Source of the DNA: Promicromonospora iranensis
GTDB taxonomy: Bacteria > Actinomycetota > Actinomycetes > Actinomycetales > Cellulomonadaceae
Length of the DNA stretch: 64,000 nt
Direction of reading: 5' to 3'
Assembly: GCF_028994775.1 (NCBI RefSeq)
Contig: NZ_JAJQMN010000007.1
Location: forward strand, 186,001-250,000
The position numbers and the translations under genes are program-made. The notes below the pieces were generated by a model. It saw nothing but the letters and a program-made list of their open reading frames with translations, was not told the origin of the DNA and did not search any database. Below, piece after piece: positions 24,539 to 32,887 of the stretch (the stretch's first letter is position 1; each line of letters starts with the position of its first letter).

Positions 24539-25381
24539 TCATGGCGCTACCGCGACCGGCGACGCCTCGGGCTCCGGGCGTTCGGCCCGTGAGGCGGCGA
24601 GCTCGGCCTGGAGGGTCACGAGCTGCGCCCGGATGGCGCGCAGCTCGTTCATGACCTCGGCGTCGGACCTCTCCTCGTGCTCGGCGAGCTCGTCGATGCT
24701 CTCCATGCCGCTCACGACCACCGCGATGAAGAGGTTCAGCACGGCGAACGAGACCACCAGGATGAAGACGACGAAGAAGAGCCACGCCGACGGCTCCTGT
24801 CGCATGACGTCCTCCGCGATCTCGGGCCAGGCCTCGCCCGTCATGACCTGGAAGAGCGTGAACGCCGTGGTGCCGAGGTCGCCGAAGTGGTCGGGTGCGA
24901 CCGCCCCGTAGAGGTTGGTCGCGATCACCACGGACACGTACATCACCAGCACCAGGAGTGCTCCGACGGATCCCATGCCCGGCACCGCGGCGACCAGGCC
25001 GTTGACGACCCGCTTCATTGACGGCACGGAGTCCGCCAGCCGCAGTACGCGCAGGATCCGCAGGGCGCGCAGCACGGACATCGGGCCCGTCGCCGGGATC
25101 AGGGCGATCCCGACCACGACCAGGTCGAAGACGCTCCAGGGGTCGCGGAAGAACCGCGGACCGTGGGCGACCAGGCGCAGCAGGATCTCGGCGACGAAGA
25201 ACCACAGCATGGCGTCGTCGACGACCTGGAGCACCTGGTCGGCGGGTCCGGCGACGAACGCGGTCTCCAGCCCGAGGACGACGGCGTTGGCGATGATCAC
25301 GCCGAGCACCGCCCGCTGGAACCAGCGGTGCTCGACCAACCTGCGCAAGCGTTCGCGCACCGTCCCGCCACCGACCGACAT
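24539..25381 (-). CDS. Voltage-gated cation channel (NaChBac-like fold) with TGEAW filter
   Basis: 280 residues: four voltage-sensor helices, S4 with Arg105, 108, 111, 114 at every third place (VLRALRILRVLRL), pore helix and filter TLFQVMTGEAWPEI (filter 181-185), S6 VVFILVVSFAVLNLFIAVVVSGM and a C-terminal coiled coil (ELRAIRAQLVTLQAELA) for tetramer assembly. NaChBac-type sodium channels carry TLESWS in this place; TGEAW looks like the filter of one repeat of eukaryotic calcium channels. Selectivity is therefore uncertain. Last gene of a four-gene strand run. Confidence 0.88.
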   Translation of the reverse strand: MSVGGGTVRERLRRLVEHRWFQRAVLGVIIANAVVLGLETAFVAGPADQVLQVVDDAMLWFFVAEILLRLVAHGPRFFRDPWSVFDLVVVGIALIPATGPMSVLRALRILRVLRLADSVPSMKRVVNGLVAAVPGMGSVGALLVLVMYVSVVIATNLYGAVAPDHFGDLGTTAFTLFQVMTGEAWPEIAEDVMRQEPSAWLFFVVFILVVSFAVLNLFIAVVVSGMESIDELAEHEERSDAEVMNELRAIRAQLVTLQAELAASRAERPEPEASPVAVAP

Positions 25382-25436
25382 CCGGACTCCTTTCAGGGTT
25401 TTTGTCCGGGATGCAGGGTAACGGCCGTGACGACCT

Positions 25437-26714
25437 CTACCAGCTGACGGGGTCCCTGATGATCGGGCAGGTCATGCAGTGCCCGCCGCCTCTGCCGCGG
25501 CCCAGCTCGCCGCCTGCGATCTCGATCACCTCGACGCCGGCCTTGCGCAGCAGGTCGTTGGTCGTGGTGTTGCGGTCGTAGGTGAACACCACGCCGGGCT
25601 CGACCGCCACCGAGTTGTTTCCGCTGTCCCACTGCTGGCGCTCGGACTCGTAGACGTCGCCGCCGGTCTCGATGACCCGCAGCTCGCCCAGCCCGGAGGT
25701 CCGCCCCACGACGTCGAGGAAGGAGGAGCCGCCGGCGTCGGTCACCGAGACGCCGAGCGGGCCCGAGTCCGGGCGCAGCACGAACGGGTGCACACGGTCC
25801 ACGATCCGCGGGTACACGGTGACGGTGTCGACGTCGACGAAGGTCATGATCGTGTCCAGGTGCATGGCCGCGCGCAGTCGCGGCATGCCGGCCACCACGA
25901 TCTGCTCGGCCGCGCCCTGCTCGAACAGGGACGCCGCCACCTGGGTGATCGCCTGGCGCGATGTGCGCTCGCTCATGCCCATCAGGACGGTGCCGTTGCC
26001 GATCGGCATGATGTCGCCGCCCTCGAAGGTCGCCTCACCGTGGCTCGCCTCCGGGTCGCCCCACCACACGCGGCTGCCCACGAAGTCGGGATGGAACGCG
26101 TAGACCGCCTTCATGAGCAGGGTCTCGTCGCGGCGCGCCTGCCAGTACAGCGGGTTCAGCGTGAGGCCGCCGTAGATCCAGCAGGTGGTGTCCCGCGTGA
26201 AGAGCGTGTTCGGCAGCGGCGGCATGAGGTACTCACGGGCGTCCGGGCTCATGTCCGCCAGAGCGCGGAAGCCCGGCGGCAGCTCGGGTACGTCGGCGAC
26301 CGCGAGGCCGCCGATCAGGTACCGGGCCAGCTCGTGCTCGGGCAGCGACTCCAGGTACTCGCGCGTCGCCTCGACCAGGCCGTTGCCCACGATCTCCGGC
26401 ACGATCTTGCGGTCCAGGAGCCAGTCCCGCGCGCCGGGCACGCGGAGCGTCTCCGCCAGCAGGGCGTGCAGCTCGACGACGTCGACGTCGCGGCTGCGCA
26501 GCTCGGCCACGAAGTCGGCGTGGTCCTGCTGGGCGCGTTCCACCCACAGGACGTCGTCGAACAGCAGGTCGGCCGAGTTGGACGGGGTGAGGCGCTGGTG
26601 TGCCAGGCCCGGCGCGCAGACCAGGACCTTGCGCAGGCGGCCGACCTCGGAATGGACGCCATAGGCCGACGAGGGTGCGTCGGCGGGGGGCGGTGTGATG
26701 TCGATGGTGTTCAT
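25437..26714 (-). CDS. arcA: Arginine deiminase
   Basis: 425 residues. Converts L-arginine to citrulline and ammonia. Motifs: [35 protein letters not shown] and C-terminal [12 protein letters not shown] with nucleophile Cys413, all as in ArcA. No ornithine carbamoyltransferase, carbamate kinase or antiporter is nearby, so the usual ATP-yielding arc operon is not present here; the role may be acid or nitrogen handling. It sits 16 bp behind the VIT1-type transporter gene on the same strand. Confidence 0.95.
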   Translation of the reverse strand: MNTIDITPPPADAPSSAYGVHSEVGRLRKVLVCAPGLAHQRLTPSNSADLLFDDVLWVERAQQDHADFVAELRSRDVDVVELHALLAETLRVPGARDWLLDRKIVPEIVGNGLVEATREYLESLPEHELARYLIGGLAVADVPELPPGFRALADMSPDAREYLMPPLPNTLFTRDTTCWIYGGLTLNPLYWQARRDETLLMKAVYAFHPDFVGSRVWWGDPEASHGEATFEGGDIMPIGNGTVLMGMSERTSRQAITQVAASLFEQGAAEQIVVAGMPRLRAAMHLDTIMTFVDVDTVTVYPRIVDRVHPFVLRPDSGPLGVSVTDAGGSSFLDVVGRTSGLGELRVIETGGDVYESERQQWDSGNNSVAVEPGVVFTYDRNTTTNDLLRKAGVEVIEIAGGELGRGRGGGHCMTCPIIRDPVSW

Positions 26715-26730
26715 CGGGCGCTAACGGTAC

Positions 26731-27531
26731 TCATCCCGCCGCCGTCGTGCCGAGCAGGGAGCCGACCGCGAAGGTCGCGCCGAGAGCGAGCGCCCCGCCG
26801 ACGACCACGCGCGCCGTGGCGCGCACCCGCGGTGCCGCACCGATCCAGGCGGCGATCCAGCCCGTCCCGGCGAGCGCCACCAGCACGACGGCGAAGGTGG
26901 TGCCGACCCGCCACGGCTCGGGGATGAGGAGCACCGCGGCGAGCGGAAGCGCTGCGCCCAGGGTGAAGGCCACCGCCGACGCGAGCGCGGCGTTCCACGG
27001 GCTCACCACCTCGTCCTCGTCGATGTTGAGCTCGGCCTCCAGGTGCGCCGAGAGGGCGTCGTGCTCGGTGAGCTCGACGGCGACCTGGCGGGCGGTGGTG
27101 GGGGAGAGGCCCTTGGCCTCGTAGAGCTCGGCCAGCTCGGCGAGCTCCTCCTCGGGCATCTCCGCGAGCTCGGTCCTCTCCTTGGCGATGAGCGCCTTCT
27201 GCGTGTCGGACTGGCTGGAGACGGAGACGTACTCGCCCAGCGCCATCGAGATCGCGCCGCCCACGAGGGCGGCGAGCCCCGCGGTGAGGATGGGGGCGGT
27301 CTGGGCGGTCGCCGCCGCGACGCCGACGGTGACCGCGGCGACCGACACGATCCCGTCGTTCGCGCCCAGGACGCCGGCGCGCAGCCAGTTCATTCGCTCG
27401 GCGAGTCCTTCGGCGTGCGGTTCGCCGGCGTGCCCGGCGGATCGGCTGGCGCCAGGACGGCCCGTGCCAGGGAGCCCGGTGCCAGGGCGCCCGGCACCGG
27501 GGATGTCCCGCTCAGACGGTTCGGCGGCCAT
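26731..27531 (-). CDS. VIT1/CCC1-family metal transporter
   Basis: 266 residues. RMNWLRAGVLGANDGIVSVAAVTVGVAAA is the first membrane segment of the vacuolar iron transporter family, AISMALGEYVSVSSQSDTQ the second, then a soluble acidic metal-binding domain (AEMPEEELAELAELYEAKG) and three further segments at the C-terminus. Five membrane segments in total, as expected. Family members move Fe2+ or Mn2+ out of the cytosol. The N-terminal 35 residues (repeated GAGRPGTGLPG) are low complexity and may be partly outside the true gene. Confidence 0.88.
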   Translation of the reverse strand: MAAEPSERDIPGAGRPGTGLPGTGRPGASRSAGHAGEPHAEGLAERMNWLRAGVLGANDGIVSVAAVTVGVAAATAQTAPILTAGLAALVGGAISMALGEYVSVSSQSDTQKALIAKERTELAEMPEEELAELAELYEAKGLSPTTARQVAVELTEHDALSAHLEAELNIDEDEVVSPWNAALASAVAFTLGAALPLAAVLLIPEPWRVGTTFAVVLVALAGTGWIAAWIGAAPRVRATARVVVGGALALGATFAVGSLLGTTAAG

Positions 27532-27534
27532 GGG

Positions 27535-28239
27535 CTATGCGCTCTTGGCCGGGGTGCGCTCGCCCACCGGAACCTCGACGTCGAGCGTGTTGCCGGGCTG
27601 TGCGAGCGGGCACGTCCATGCCGGGTCGTAGGCGCAGGACGGGTTGTACGCGAAGTTGAGGTCGAGAACCAGGTCGCCGACGCCGGCGTCGTAGCCGCTC
27701 GCGTGGCCGTCCGTGCTGCTCTCGTGGCCCAGCCAGGCGCCCTTGATGGTGTCGAGGAGGTAGCGGCCGCCGCCGTAGGTGCCGCCGGGGGCACCGGCGA
27801 GCGCGTCCTTGATCGGCACGAACAGGCCGCCGCCATAGGAGGCGAGACGCCAGATGTCGAGCGTGCCCAGCCCGGGCAGGACCACCTTGCCGAGCAGCTC
27901 GAACGGCACGACGCCGTCGGTGCCGGTAGGGACGTCGAGGCGGCGCGGGGCGCCGTCGGACCCGGGTTCGGCGGGCACCACCGGGGCCGTCAGGCGCCAC
28001 GCCGGGTCGTACGGGGCGACTGACAGCCCCGTGAAGCCGGGCTTGTCCTCAGGGAGGACGGGCGAGGCCGGGTGGGTGGCGAAGAGCTCGTCGCGGGTCA
28101 TCGTCCAGTAGGCGTGCGCGGCGGCCGGGTCCTCGGCCGCGCGGACCCGGACGCCCGCGTACAGCGCGAAGACGCGCCGCCGCCAGTCGGCGGTCTGCAG
28201 GGCTGTGGTGACCGGCGAGGTGGTGGCGGCGTGCGTCAT
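27535..28239 (-). CDS. DUF1684 protein
   Basis: 234 residues. Signature stretches of DUF1684 are present: WTMTRDELFATHPASPV, GFTGLSVAPYDPAWR, GGRYLLDTIKGAW, LDLNFAYNPSCAYDPAWTCPLAQPGN. The family is widespread in actinobacteria and its function is unknown. Stop lies three bases before the start of the transporter gene, so the two are co-transcribed. ATG 28239 chosen; further upstream frame lacks support. Confidence 0.82.
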   Translation of the reverse strand: MTHAATTSPVTTALQTADWRRRVFALYAGVRVRAAEDPAAAHAYWTMTRDELFATHPASPVLPEDKPGFTGLSVAPYDPAWRLTAPVVPAEPGSDGAPRRLDVPTGTDGVVPFELLGKVVLPGLGTLDIWRLASYGGGLFVPIKDALAGAPGGTYGGGRYLLDTIKGAWLGHESSTDGHASGYDAGVGDLVLDLNFAYNPSCAYDPAWTCPLAQPGNTLDVEVPVGERTPAKSA

Positions 28240-28304
28240 GCGTCCGACACTACCGACCGCGGTGGTGACCGGCGCTCGAACAGCTCGTGGACGCCGGACA
28301 CGGT

Positions 28305-28760
28305 TCAGGTGGTGGGTGTCAGCCTGATGACGGGGATCTCCCGGTCGGTCGTCTCCTGGTACTTGCCGAACTGTGCGGTCGTGGTGACGATCTGCTGCCA
28401 GGCTCGCTCGCGCTCGGCGCCGTGCAGCTCCTCGGCGGTCACGGCGACCCTGCGGCCGCCGTGTTCGACGGAGACCTGGTCCGGGTGGGCGGCCAGGTTG
28501 AGGTACCAGGCGGGGTTGGCGGGGGCGCCACCCGCGGACGCCACGACCAGCCAGCTGTCGTCCGGGCCGGGGAACCACGCGAGCGGCGTCTGGCGAGGCT
28601 GCCCGCTCTTGCGGCCGACGGTGGTCAGGACCAGGAGGTTCATTCCCATGGTCGTTCCGCCGGCGCGCCGGGCACGGCCCATGATCAGCCGGTTCATCCA
28701 GCGGAACATGCGGCCCGGCTGCTTGGCGCCGCGCGTGCCTGTGGGGTGGCTGAAGCTCAT
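28305..28760 (-). CDS. Deazaflavin (F420)-dependent nitroreductase-family protein
   Basis: 151 residues. LVLTTVGRKSGQPRQTPLAWF and WLVVASAGGAPANPAWYLNLAAHPD are the F420-binding split-barrel motifs of the PF04075 family, and the tail QETTDREIPVIRLTP is the usual ending. Members reduce or oxidise diverse substrates with F420H2. A second, less similar member is at 60640. Partner substrate unknown. Confidence 0.88.
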   Translation of the reverse strand: MSFSHPTGTRGAKQPGRMFRWMNRLIMGRARRAGGTTMGMNLLVLTTVGRKSGQPRQTPLAWFPGPDDSWLVVASAGGAPANPAWYLNLAAHPDQVSVEHGGRRVAVTAEELHGAERERAWQQIVTTTAQFGKYQETTDREIPVIRLTPTT

Positions 28761-28890
28761 GGCGCTGTGCCTTCCGGAGACGGATGGATCGTGATGTCCA
28801 CGACAGGAGCGACTATAGATGTGAGTCCGAGCGTGGTGGCCGCGGCAGGCCGGGTCTGAGGCAAGGCCTCTCTCGGCCTACGATCGCGGG

Positions 28891-29283
28891 ATGCTTCGAC
28901 TCTCCGATGTCACCTACCTCGTCCTCGACCACGACGAGGCGATCGCGTTCTTCGTCGACGCCCTCGGGTTCGTCGTCCGGCACGACGAGACCAGGGAGTC
29001 CGGCCGGCGCCGGGTGGTGGTGGGTCCGGCTGACGGCGGAACCGGTCTCGTGCTCGCGCTGTCCGGCGGGCCTGATACCGCGGGCGCCGTCGGGCAGCAG
29101 GCCGGTGGCAAGGTCGCGTTCTTCCTGGAGACCGACGACTTCGCCGCGCAGCACGCGCGGATGACGGCGGCCGGCGTGCGGTTCCGTGAGGAGCCCCGCC
29201 ACGAGCCCTACGGGACGGTGGCGGTCTTCGAGGACCTCTACGGCATGCCGTGGGACCTGATCCAGCCGCCGGCCCAGGCCTGA
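28891..29283 (+). CDS. VOC-superfamily (glyoxalase/dioxygenase fold) protein
   Basis: 130 residues, one VOC domain: LRLSDVTYLVLDHDEAIAFFVDALGF at the start and AVFEDLYGMPWDLIQP at the end, two beta-alpha-beta-beta-beta units. Metal ligands cannot be assigned with certainty. No Shine-Dalgarno; TACGAT (28879-28884) ends six bases before the ATG, so probably leaderless. Confidence 0.85.
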   Translation: MLRLSDVTYLVLDHDEAIAFFVDALGFVVRHDETRESGRRRVVVGPADGGTGLVLALSGGPDTAGAVGQQAGGKVAFFLETDDFAAQHARMTAAGVRFREEPRHEPYGTVAVFEDLYGMPWDLIQPPAQA

Positions 29284-29323
29284 CGGCGTGGCCCGTCGCG
29301 CTGAGCAACGGCAGGGGTGATGA

Positions 29324-29400
29324 GAGGTCCGCTCGGAGGAAGCGGTCGCGCATGCTCTCGCATCGGAGGGCATGCGCGACCGCCGGCTGGAAGGGACCTC
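29324..29400. terminator. Two-tier hairpin between convergent genes
   Basis: Inner perfect 14-bp arms GCGGTCGCGCATGC (29342-29355) and GCATGCGCGACCGC (29370-29383), loop 14 nt; outer arms GAGGTCC (29324-29330) and GGACCTC (29394-29400). It separates the VOC gene from the convergent M23 peptidase gene. Likely bidirectional terminator. Confidence 0.65.
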
Positions 29401-29413
29401 GTTCGGGGTGGGG

Positions 29414-30361
29414 TCAGCCGCAGTGCTCGAACGGGCTGGTGTAGGTAGCGCTGCCCACCGAGCCGCCCCACTTGACGCAGGTGGCGGGTGCGGACCGCTT
29501 GACCGGGCCGGCGTAGTACGAGTAGCTGCCGGAGTCGGTCGTGCGGGTGGAACCCTGAGGCTCCAGGAAGGCCGATACCGCGCTCGGCGTGCCGAGGTTC
29601 GTGGACTTCAGCGTGACGACGCAGTTCGCGCCGGTGCCTGAGTTGTACAGGAGGTAGGTCCGGCCCACTGTGCCGAGCGCTGCCTGGTCGATCACCGAGA
29701 AGCCGCTGCCGCAGACCTCGGTGGGGGTGTACGGGTTGCTCGAGCCGCTACAGCCGTTGGTGCTGGTGACCGCCTTCTTCTGGCCCACCGACACCGTCAC
29801 GCCCTCCACCGTCGGGGAGGTGTCGACGACGCCGGACGAGCTGCGCTGCTCGTAGTGCAGGTGCGGTGCCGTCGAGCCGCCGGTGGATCCGACGGTCCCG
29901 ATGACGGTGCCCTGGCTGACCGACATGGTCTGACCGGGAGCCCGCACCATGGTGGCCAGGTGGGCGTAGCGGGTACGGCTGCCGTCGCTGTGCACGATCT
30001 GCACCCACTGGCCGTAGCTGGTGCTCCCCTCGTTGTCGAAGGTGGCGGTGCCCGCGGCGGTGGCCCGGACGGTCTCGCCGTTGATGGCGTCGCTGCCGTA
30101 GCTCTGCCAGTCGATGGAGCCGTTGGGGCTGTGGCCGCCGCTCCAGTTGTTCGCGTAGAAGGTCTTGCTGCAGTTGAACGGCGACCTGTGTGCGGTCGCC
30201 AGCACGCCGACGTCGTCCGACGCCGTGACCGAGGTGGTGTCCGAGGCGAGGGCGGACGGTGCCGCCGATGCGGCCGGTGCCGCGACGAGGGTGAGGGCGG
30301 CCATGGCCGCGAGCGCCCAGTACGTGGTGGTTCTTCTGCGGAACGGGGAGATGACTGACAT
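29414..30361 (-). CDS. Secreted M23-family metallopeptidase
   Basis: 315 residues. Sec signal (WALAAMAALTLVAAPAASAA), then the M23 domain: zinc ligands in GGHSPNGSIDW (His, Asp) and catalytic/zinc HLHYE near residues 160-165, with the YGQWVQIVHSDGSRTRYAHL core. Such enzymes cut peptidoglycan cross-bridges. The C-terminal about 100 residues (Cys-paired, Ser/Thr-rich) form a separate exported domain of unknown ligand. ATG 30361 has GGAGAG five bases upstream. The 175 bp to the next gene show nothing of note. Confidence 0.88.
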   Translation of the reverse strand: MSVISPFRRRTTTYWALAAMAALTLVAAPAASAAPSALASDTTSVTASDDVGVLATAHRSPFNCSKTFYANNWSGGHSPNGSIDWQSYGSDAINGETVRATAAGTATFDNEGSTSYGQWVQIVHSDGSRTRYAHLATMVRAPGQTMSVSQGTVIGTVGSTGGSTAPHLHYEQRSSSGVVDTSPTVEGVTVSVGQKKAVTSTNGCSGSSNPYTPTEVCGSGFSVIDQAALGTVGRTYLLYNSGTGANCVVTLKSTNLGTPSAVSAFLEPQGSTRTTDSGSYSYYAGPVKRSAPATCVKWGGSVGSATYTSPFEHCG

Positions 30362-30536
30362 TGGTGCTCTCCATCCAGGTGGTCCGACTCTTGGTCTGAC
30401 GCTGGAAGGCTGGCACGACCGGTATGCGGTGCCCATGGGCAGTGCTGCCCCTGGACAGCGACGGGTCCGGATGCTGTCGACCCGCTGCCGGTCTCCTACC
30501 GGTCCGTCCTGGCGCTCCTCCGGCGGAGGCTGGAGC

Positions 30537-30872
30537 TCACGCCGTGACCCGCCCGGCGGAGCCGTCCACCGTGACGGTCTCGCCGTCGCGCAGCGCGGTC
30601 ATGGCGCCGGGGACCGCGAGCACCGCGGGGATGCCGTACTCGCGCGCCACGATCGCGGCGTGCGAGAGCACGCCGCCGGTCTCGGTGACGACGGCGGCCA
30701 CGACGCCGAACAGGGCCGTCCAGGCAGGTTCGGTGAACCGGCACACGAGCACGTCGCCGGGCTGGACCCGCCCGAAGTCGTCCGGGCCGTGCACCACCCG
30801 GGCCGGTCCGGACGTGCGGCCCGGGCTGCCGGGTGTCCCCGCGATGCTCGCGGCGGCTGAGCTGTCCGACAT
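30537..30872 (-). CDS. Stand-alone PEP-utilising swivelling (mobile) domain
   Basis: 111 residues, complete, ATG after AGGGAGGAAG. TETGGVLSHAAIVAREYGIP holds the phospho-carrying histidine of PEP synthase, pyruvate phosphate dikinase and rifampin phosphotransferase. In those enzymes the swivel shuttles phosphate between an ATP-grasp domain and a PEP-binding barrel; neither is here. The divergent neighbour at 30939 resembles a helix-turn-helix domain found with such enzymes, so the two may act as a split module (inference). Confidence 0.82.
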   Translation of the reverse strand: MSDSSAAASIAGTPGSPGRTSGPARVVHGPDDFGRVQPGDVLVCRFTEPAWTALFGVVAAVVTETGGVLSHAAIVAREYGIPAVLAVPGAMTALRDGETVTVDGSAGRVTA

Positions 30873-30938
30873 CTCTTCCTCCCTGGGCGTACCCACCTGC
30901 GTTGACATCGGCCACCGGGACGATGCACGGTGCGAAAT

Positions 30939-31586
30939 ATGACGCATAACCCGGTGCTCGGCCGATCCTCTCAGCCCGAGCTGCTCGTGCTCCACTCGGT
31001 CCGGATCCAGGGCATGGCGGACGACGACGCCGTCGCCGTGCGGTTCGGTCTGGACGAGGCGGACACCCGCGAGCTCCTGCTCGACAACGAGGCCTACGGC
31101 TGGATCAGGCAGGCGGCGTTCGGCAGCACGGCGGGCTGGTCCATGACCGACCGTGGCCGCGCCGAGGACGACCGGCGGCTGGCCGAGGAGCTGGCCGACG
31201 CGGGCGCCCGGCCCGTCGTCGAGCAGGTCCACGAGGCGTTCGGACCGCTGAACGCGCGGCTGCTGCAGGTGTGCACCGACTGGCAGCTGCGCCCGGAGGA
31301 CGGCGACCGACTGGCCCCGAACACCCACACGGACCCGGACTGGGACGCGGCGGTGCTCGCGGAGCTCGAGACGCTGGACGACGAGCTGGCGCCGCTCGTC
31401 GGTGAGCTGTCCGCGCAGCTCGCGCGGTTCGAGGGGTACGACGAACGTTTCTCCACGGCGCTCGGCCATGCTCGGTCCGGGCGCGGCGAGTGGGTGGCCG
31501 GGACGGGCATCGGGTCCTGCCACACCGTGTGGATGGAGCTGCACGAGGATCTGATCTCGACCCTCGGTATCCAGCGGGGCGCGTGA
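30939..31586 (+). CDS. Winged-helix regulator-like protein paired with the swivel domain
   Basis: 215 residues. LLVLHSVRIQGMADDDAVAVRFGL and GWSMTDRGR (about residues 14-75) form a winged helix; the rest is an all-helical region with EQVHEAFGPLNARLLQVCTDWQ. No catalytic motif. Homologous segments occur next to, or fused with, PEP-utilising mobile domains; the 66-bp divergent arrangement here fits that. The start is uncertain: a GTG at 30930 is in frame, and no clear ribosome site is seen. Confidence 0.65.
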   Translation: MTHNPVLGRSSQPELLVLHSVRIQGMADDDAVAVRFGLDEADTRELLLDNEAYGWIRQAAFGSTAGWSMTDRGRAEDDRRLAEELADAGARPVVEQVHEAFGPLNARLLQVCTDWQLRPEDGDRLAPNTHTDPDWDAAVLAELETLDDELAPLVGELSAQLARFEGYDERFSTALGHARSGRGEWVAGTGIGSCHTVWMELHEDLISTLGIQRGA

Positions 31587-31605
31587 CCGCAGTAGGTTCG
31601 GGGGC

Positions 31606-32199
31606 ATGGCGACCAGACACCTTTACCTTGCCCGGCACGGCGCGGCGGACGCGTTCGGCGAGCTGACCGACGTCGGCCGCCAGCAGGCGGGGCTCCTGGG
31701 CGAGCGGCTCGCCGGGCTGCCGGTCGACGCCGTCTGGCACTCCCCGCTGCCGCGTGCGGCGGCGAGCGCACGCGTGATCGGTGAGCGCCTCCCGGGTGTT
31801 CCCGTCGCCGAGGCCGCCGAGCTCGTCGACCACGTGCCGTACCTCCCCGCCGCTGCCGACATGCCGCCGGCCTGGGCGGGGTTCTTCGACGGGTACGACG
31901 ACGCCGAGCGCGCCCCGGGCGAGCGGCTCGCCGGGGCACTGGTCGACCGGTTCGCGAAGCCCGGCGCGACCGAGACGCACGAGGTCCTGGTGACCCACGC
32001 GTTCCAGGTCGCCTGGCTGCTGCGGCACGCGCTGGACGCGCCGCCCGCCCGCTGGCTGGGCCTGAACAGCGGCAACGCGGCGCTGACGGTGATCGAGTAC
32101 CGCGACGGCCTGCCGCCGACCGTCGTGCTGTTCAACGACATGGGGCACCTGCCGCAGGACCTGCGCTGGACGGGCTTCCCACCCTCGGCGTACCCCTGA
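31606..32199 (+). CDS. Histidine phosphatase (phosphoglycerate mutase-like)
   Basis: 197 residues. Catalytic LYLARHGAA (His-containing RHG motif at about residue 10) and the second conserved His in VLVTHAFQVAWLLRHAL; Arg in SPLPRAAASA. Small-molecule or protein phosphatase of the single-domain type. TAGGTT at 31593-31598 ends seven bases before the ATG and no Shine-Dalgarno is seen, so probably leaderless. Confidence 0.9.
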   Translation: MATRHLYLARHGAADAFGELTDVGRQQAGLLGERLAGLPVDAVWHSPLPRAAASARVIGERLPGVPVAEAAELVDHVPYLPAAADMPPAWAGFFDGYDDAERAPGERLAGALVDRFAKPGATETHEVLVTHAFQVAWLLRHALDAPPARWLGLNSGNAALTVIEYRDGLPPTVVLFNDMGHLPQDLRWTGFPPSAYP

Positions 32200-32208
32200 G
32201 CGGCCGCG

Positions 32209-32667
32209 CTACGCGATGAGGCCCGCCCAGCGGCGGGACAGGTCCACGAGCGACACCCGTTCCAGCGCGTCGACCTCAGCGGGTGTGTGCCAGGCGACGC
32301 CGTCGGTGGTGCCGTCCTCCTCGACGCGCAGGTCCCCGCCGGTGACGTGCGCGCGGTACACGATCCGTAGCGCCTGCATCGGGCGGCCCGACTCGTGCAC
32401 GCGTTCCGCACCGGGGATCACGAAGCTGTCGACGCCGAGCACGCCGTCCAGCTCGACGTGATAGCCCGTCTCCTCGAAGACCTCGCGGACGGCGGCGTCG
32501 TCCGGGTGCTCGCCGGGGTCGACCCCGCCGCCGGGCATCGTCCAGCCACGGTGCGGGGGCTCGTTCCAGTGGGGCAGCAGCATGCGGCCCTGGTCGTCGG
32601 TGATCACGGCGTAGGCGGCGACCCGCAGGTCGAGCCCGGCTTCTGTGCTGGTGAACATGGTGCTCAT
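32209..32667 (-). CDS. NUDIX hydrolase
   Basis: 152 residues. The NUDIX box is intact: GGGVDPGEHPDDAAVREVFEETGY split over about residues 48-70 (G-x5-E-x7-REVxEExG). Cleaves nucleoside diphosphates linked to another moiety; substrate unknown. Several ATGs (32670, 32667, 32658) are possible; 32667 places GGGCGGG upstream. Convergent with the phosphatase gene. Confidence 0.88.
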   Translation of the reverse strand: MSTMFTSTEAGLDLRVAAYAVITDDQGRMLLPHWNEPPHRGWTMPGGGVDPGEHPDDAAVREVFEETGYHVELDGVLGVDSFVIPGAERVHESGRPMQALRIVYRAHVTGGDLRVEEDGTTDGVAWHTPAEVDALERVSLVDLSRRWAGLIA

Positions 32668-32738
32668 CATCCCGCCCGCAGGCATGTGCCGACCAGGATG
32701 ACGGCCGGGCCATCCGGAGCTGGTACCCAGCACTTTTT

Positions 32739-32799
32739 CGCGTACCCAGCGATTGGGCCCGAAACCGTGCAGGTTTCGGGCCCAATCGCTGGGTACGCG
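32739..32799. terminator. Long hairpin, family D (28-bp perfect arms)
   Basis: Arms 32739-32766 and 32772-32799 are perfect complements over 28 bp around a 5-nt loop GTGCA, the longest uninterrupted stem in the window. It contains TACCCAGC, also found in family A arms. It lies downstream of the ABC permease stop (32888) and upstream of the NUDIX start. Immediately beyond is a G-run array. Confidence 0.72.
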
Positions 32800-32811
32800 G
32801 ATCGGCGAGGT

Positions 32812-32865
32812 GGGGCGGGGGCGGGGAGAGGGAGGGGGCGGGAGGGGAGGGGAGGGGCAGGGGGG
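32812..32865 (+). repeat. G-tract with ten runs of three or more G
   Basis: Runs at 32812-15, 17-21, 23-26, 30-32, 34-38, 40-42, 44-47, 49-52, 54-57 and 60-65 are separated by one to three bases. Any four consecutive runs meet the simple G-quadruplex rule. The G-rich strand is the template for the minus-strand ABC permease, whose stop is 22 bp away. Confidence 0.75.
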
Positions 32866-32887
32866 CGACGGGCCGCGCGGCCCTCGG

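Noticed and set aside
25437-26714. Full arginine deiminase pathway operon
   Set aside because: No ornithine carbamoyltransferase, carbamate kinase or antiporter gene is found within the window.
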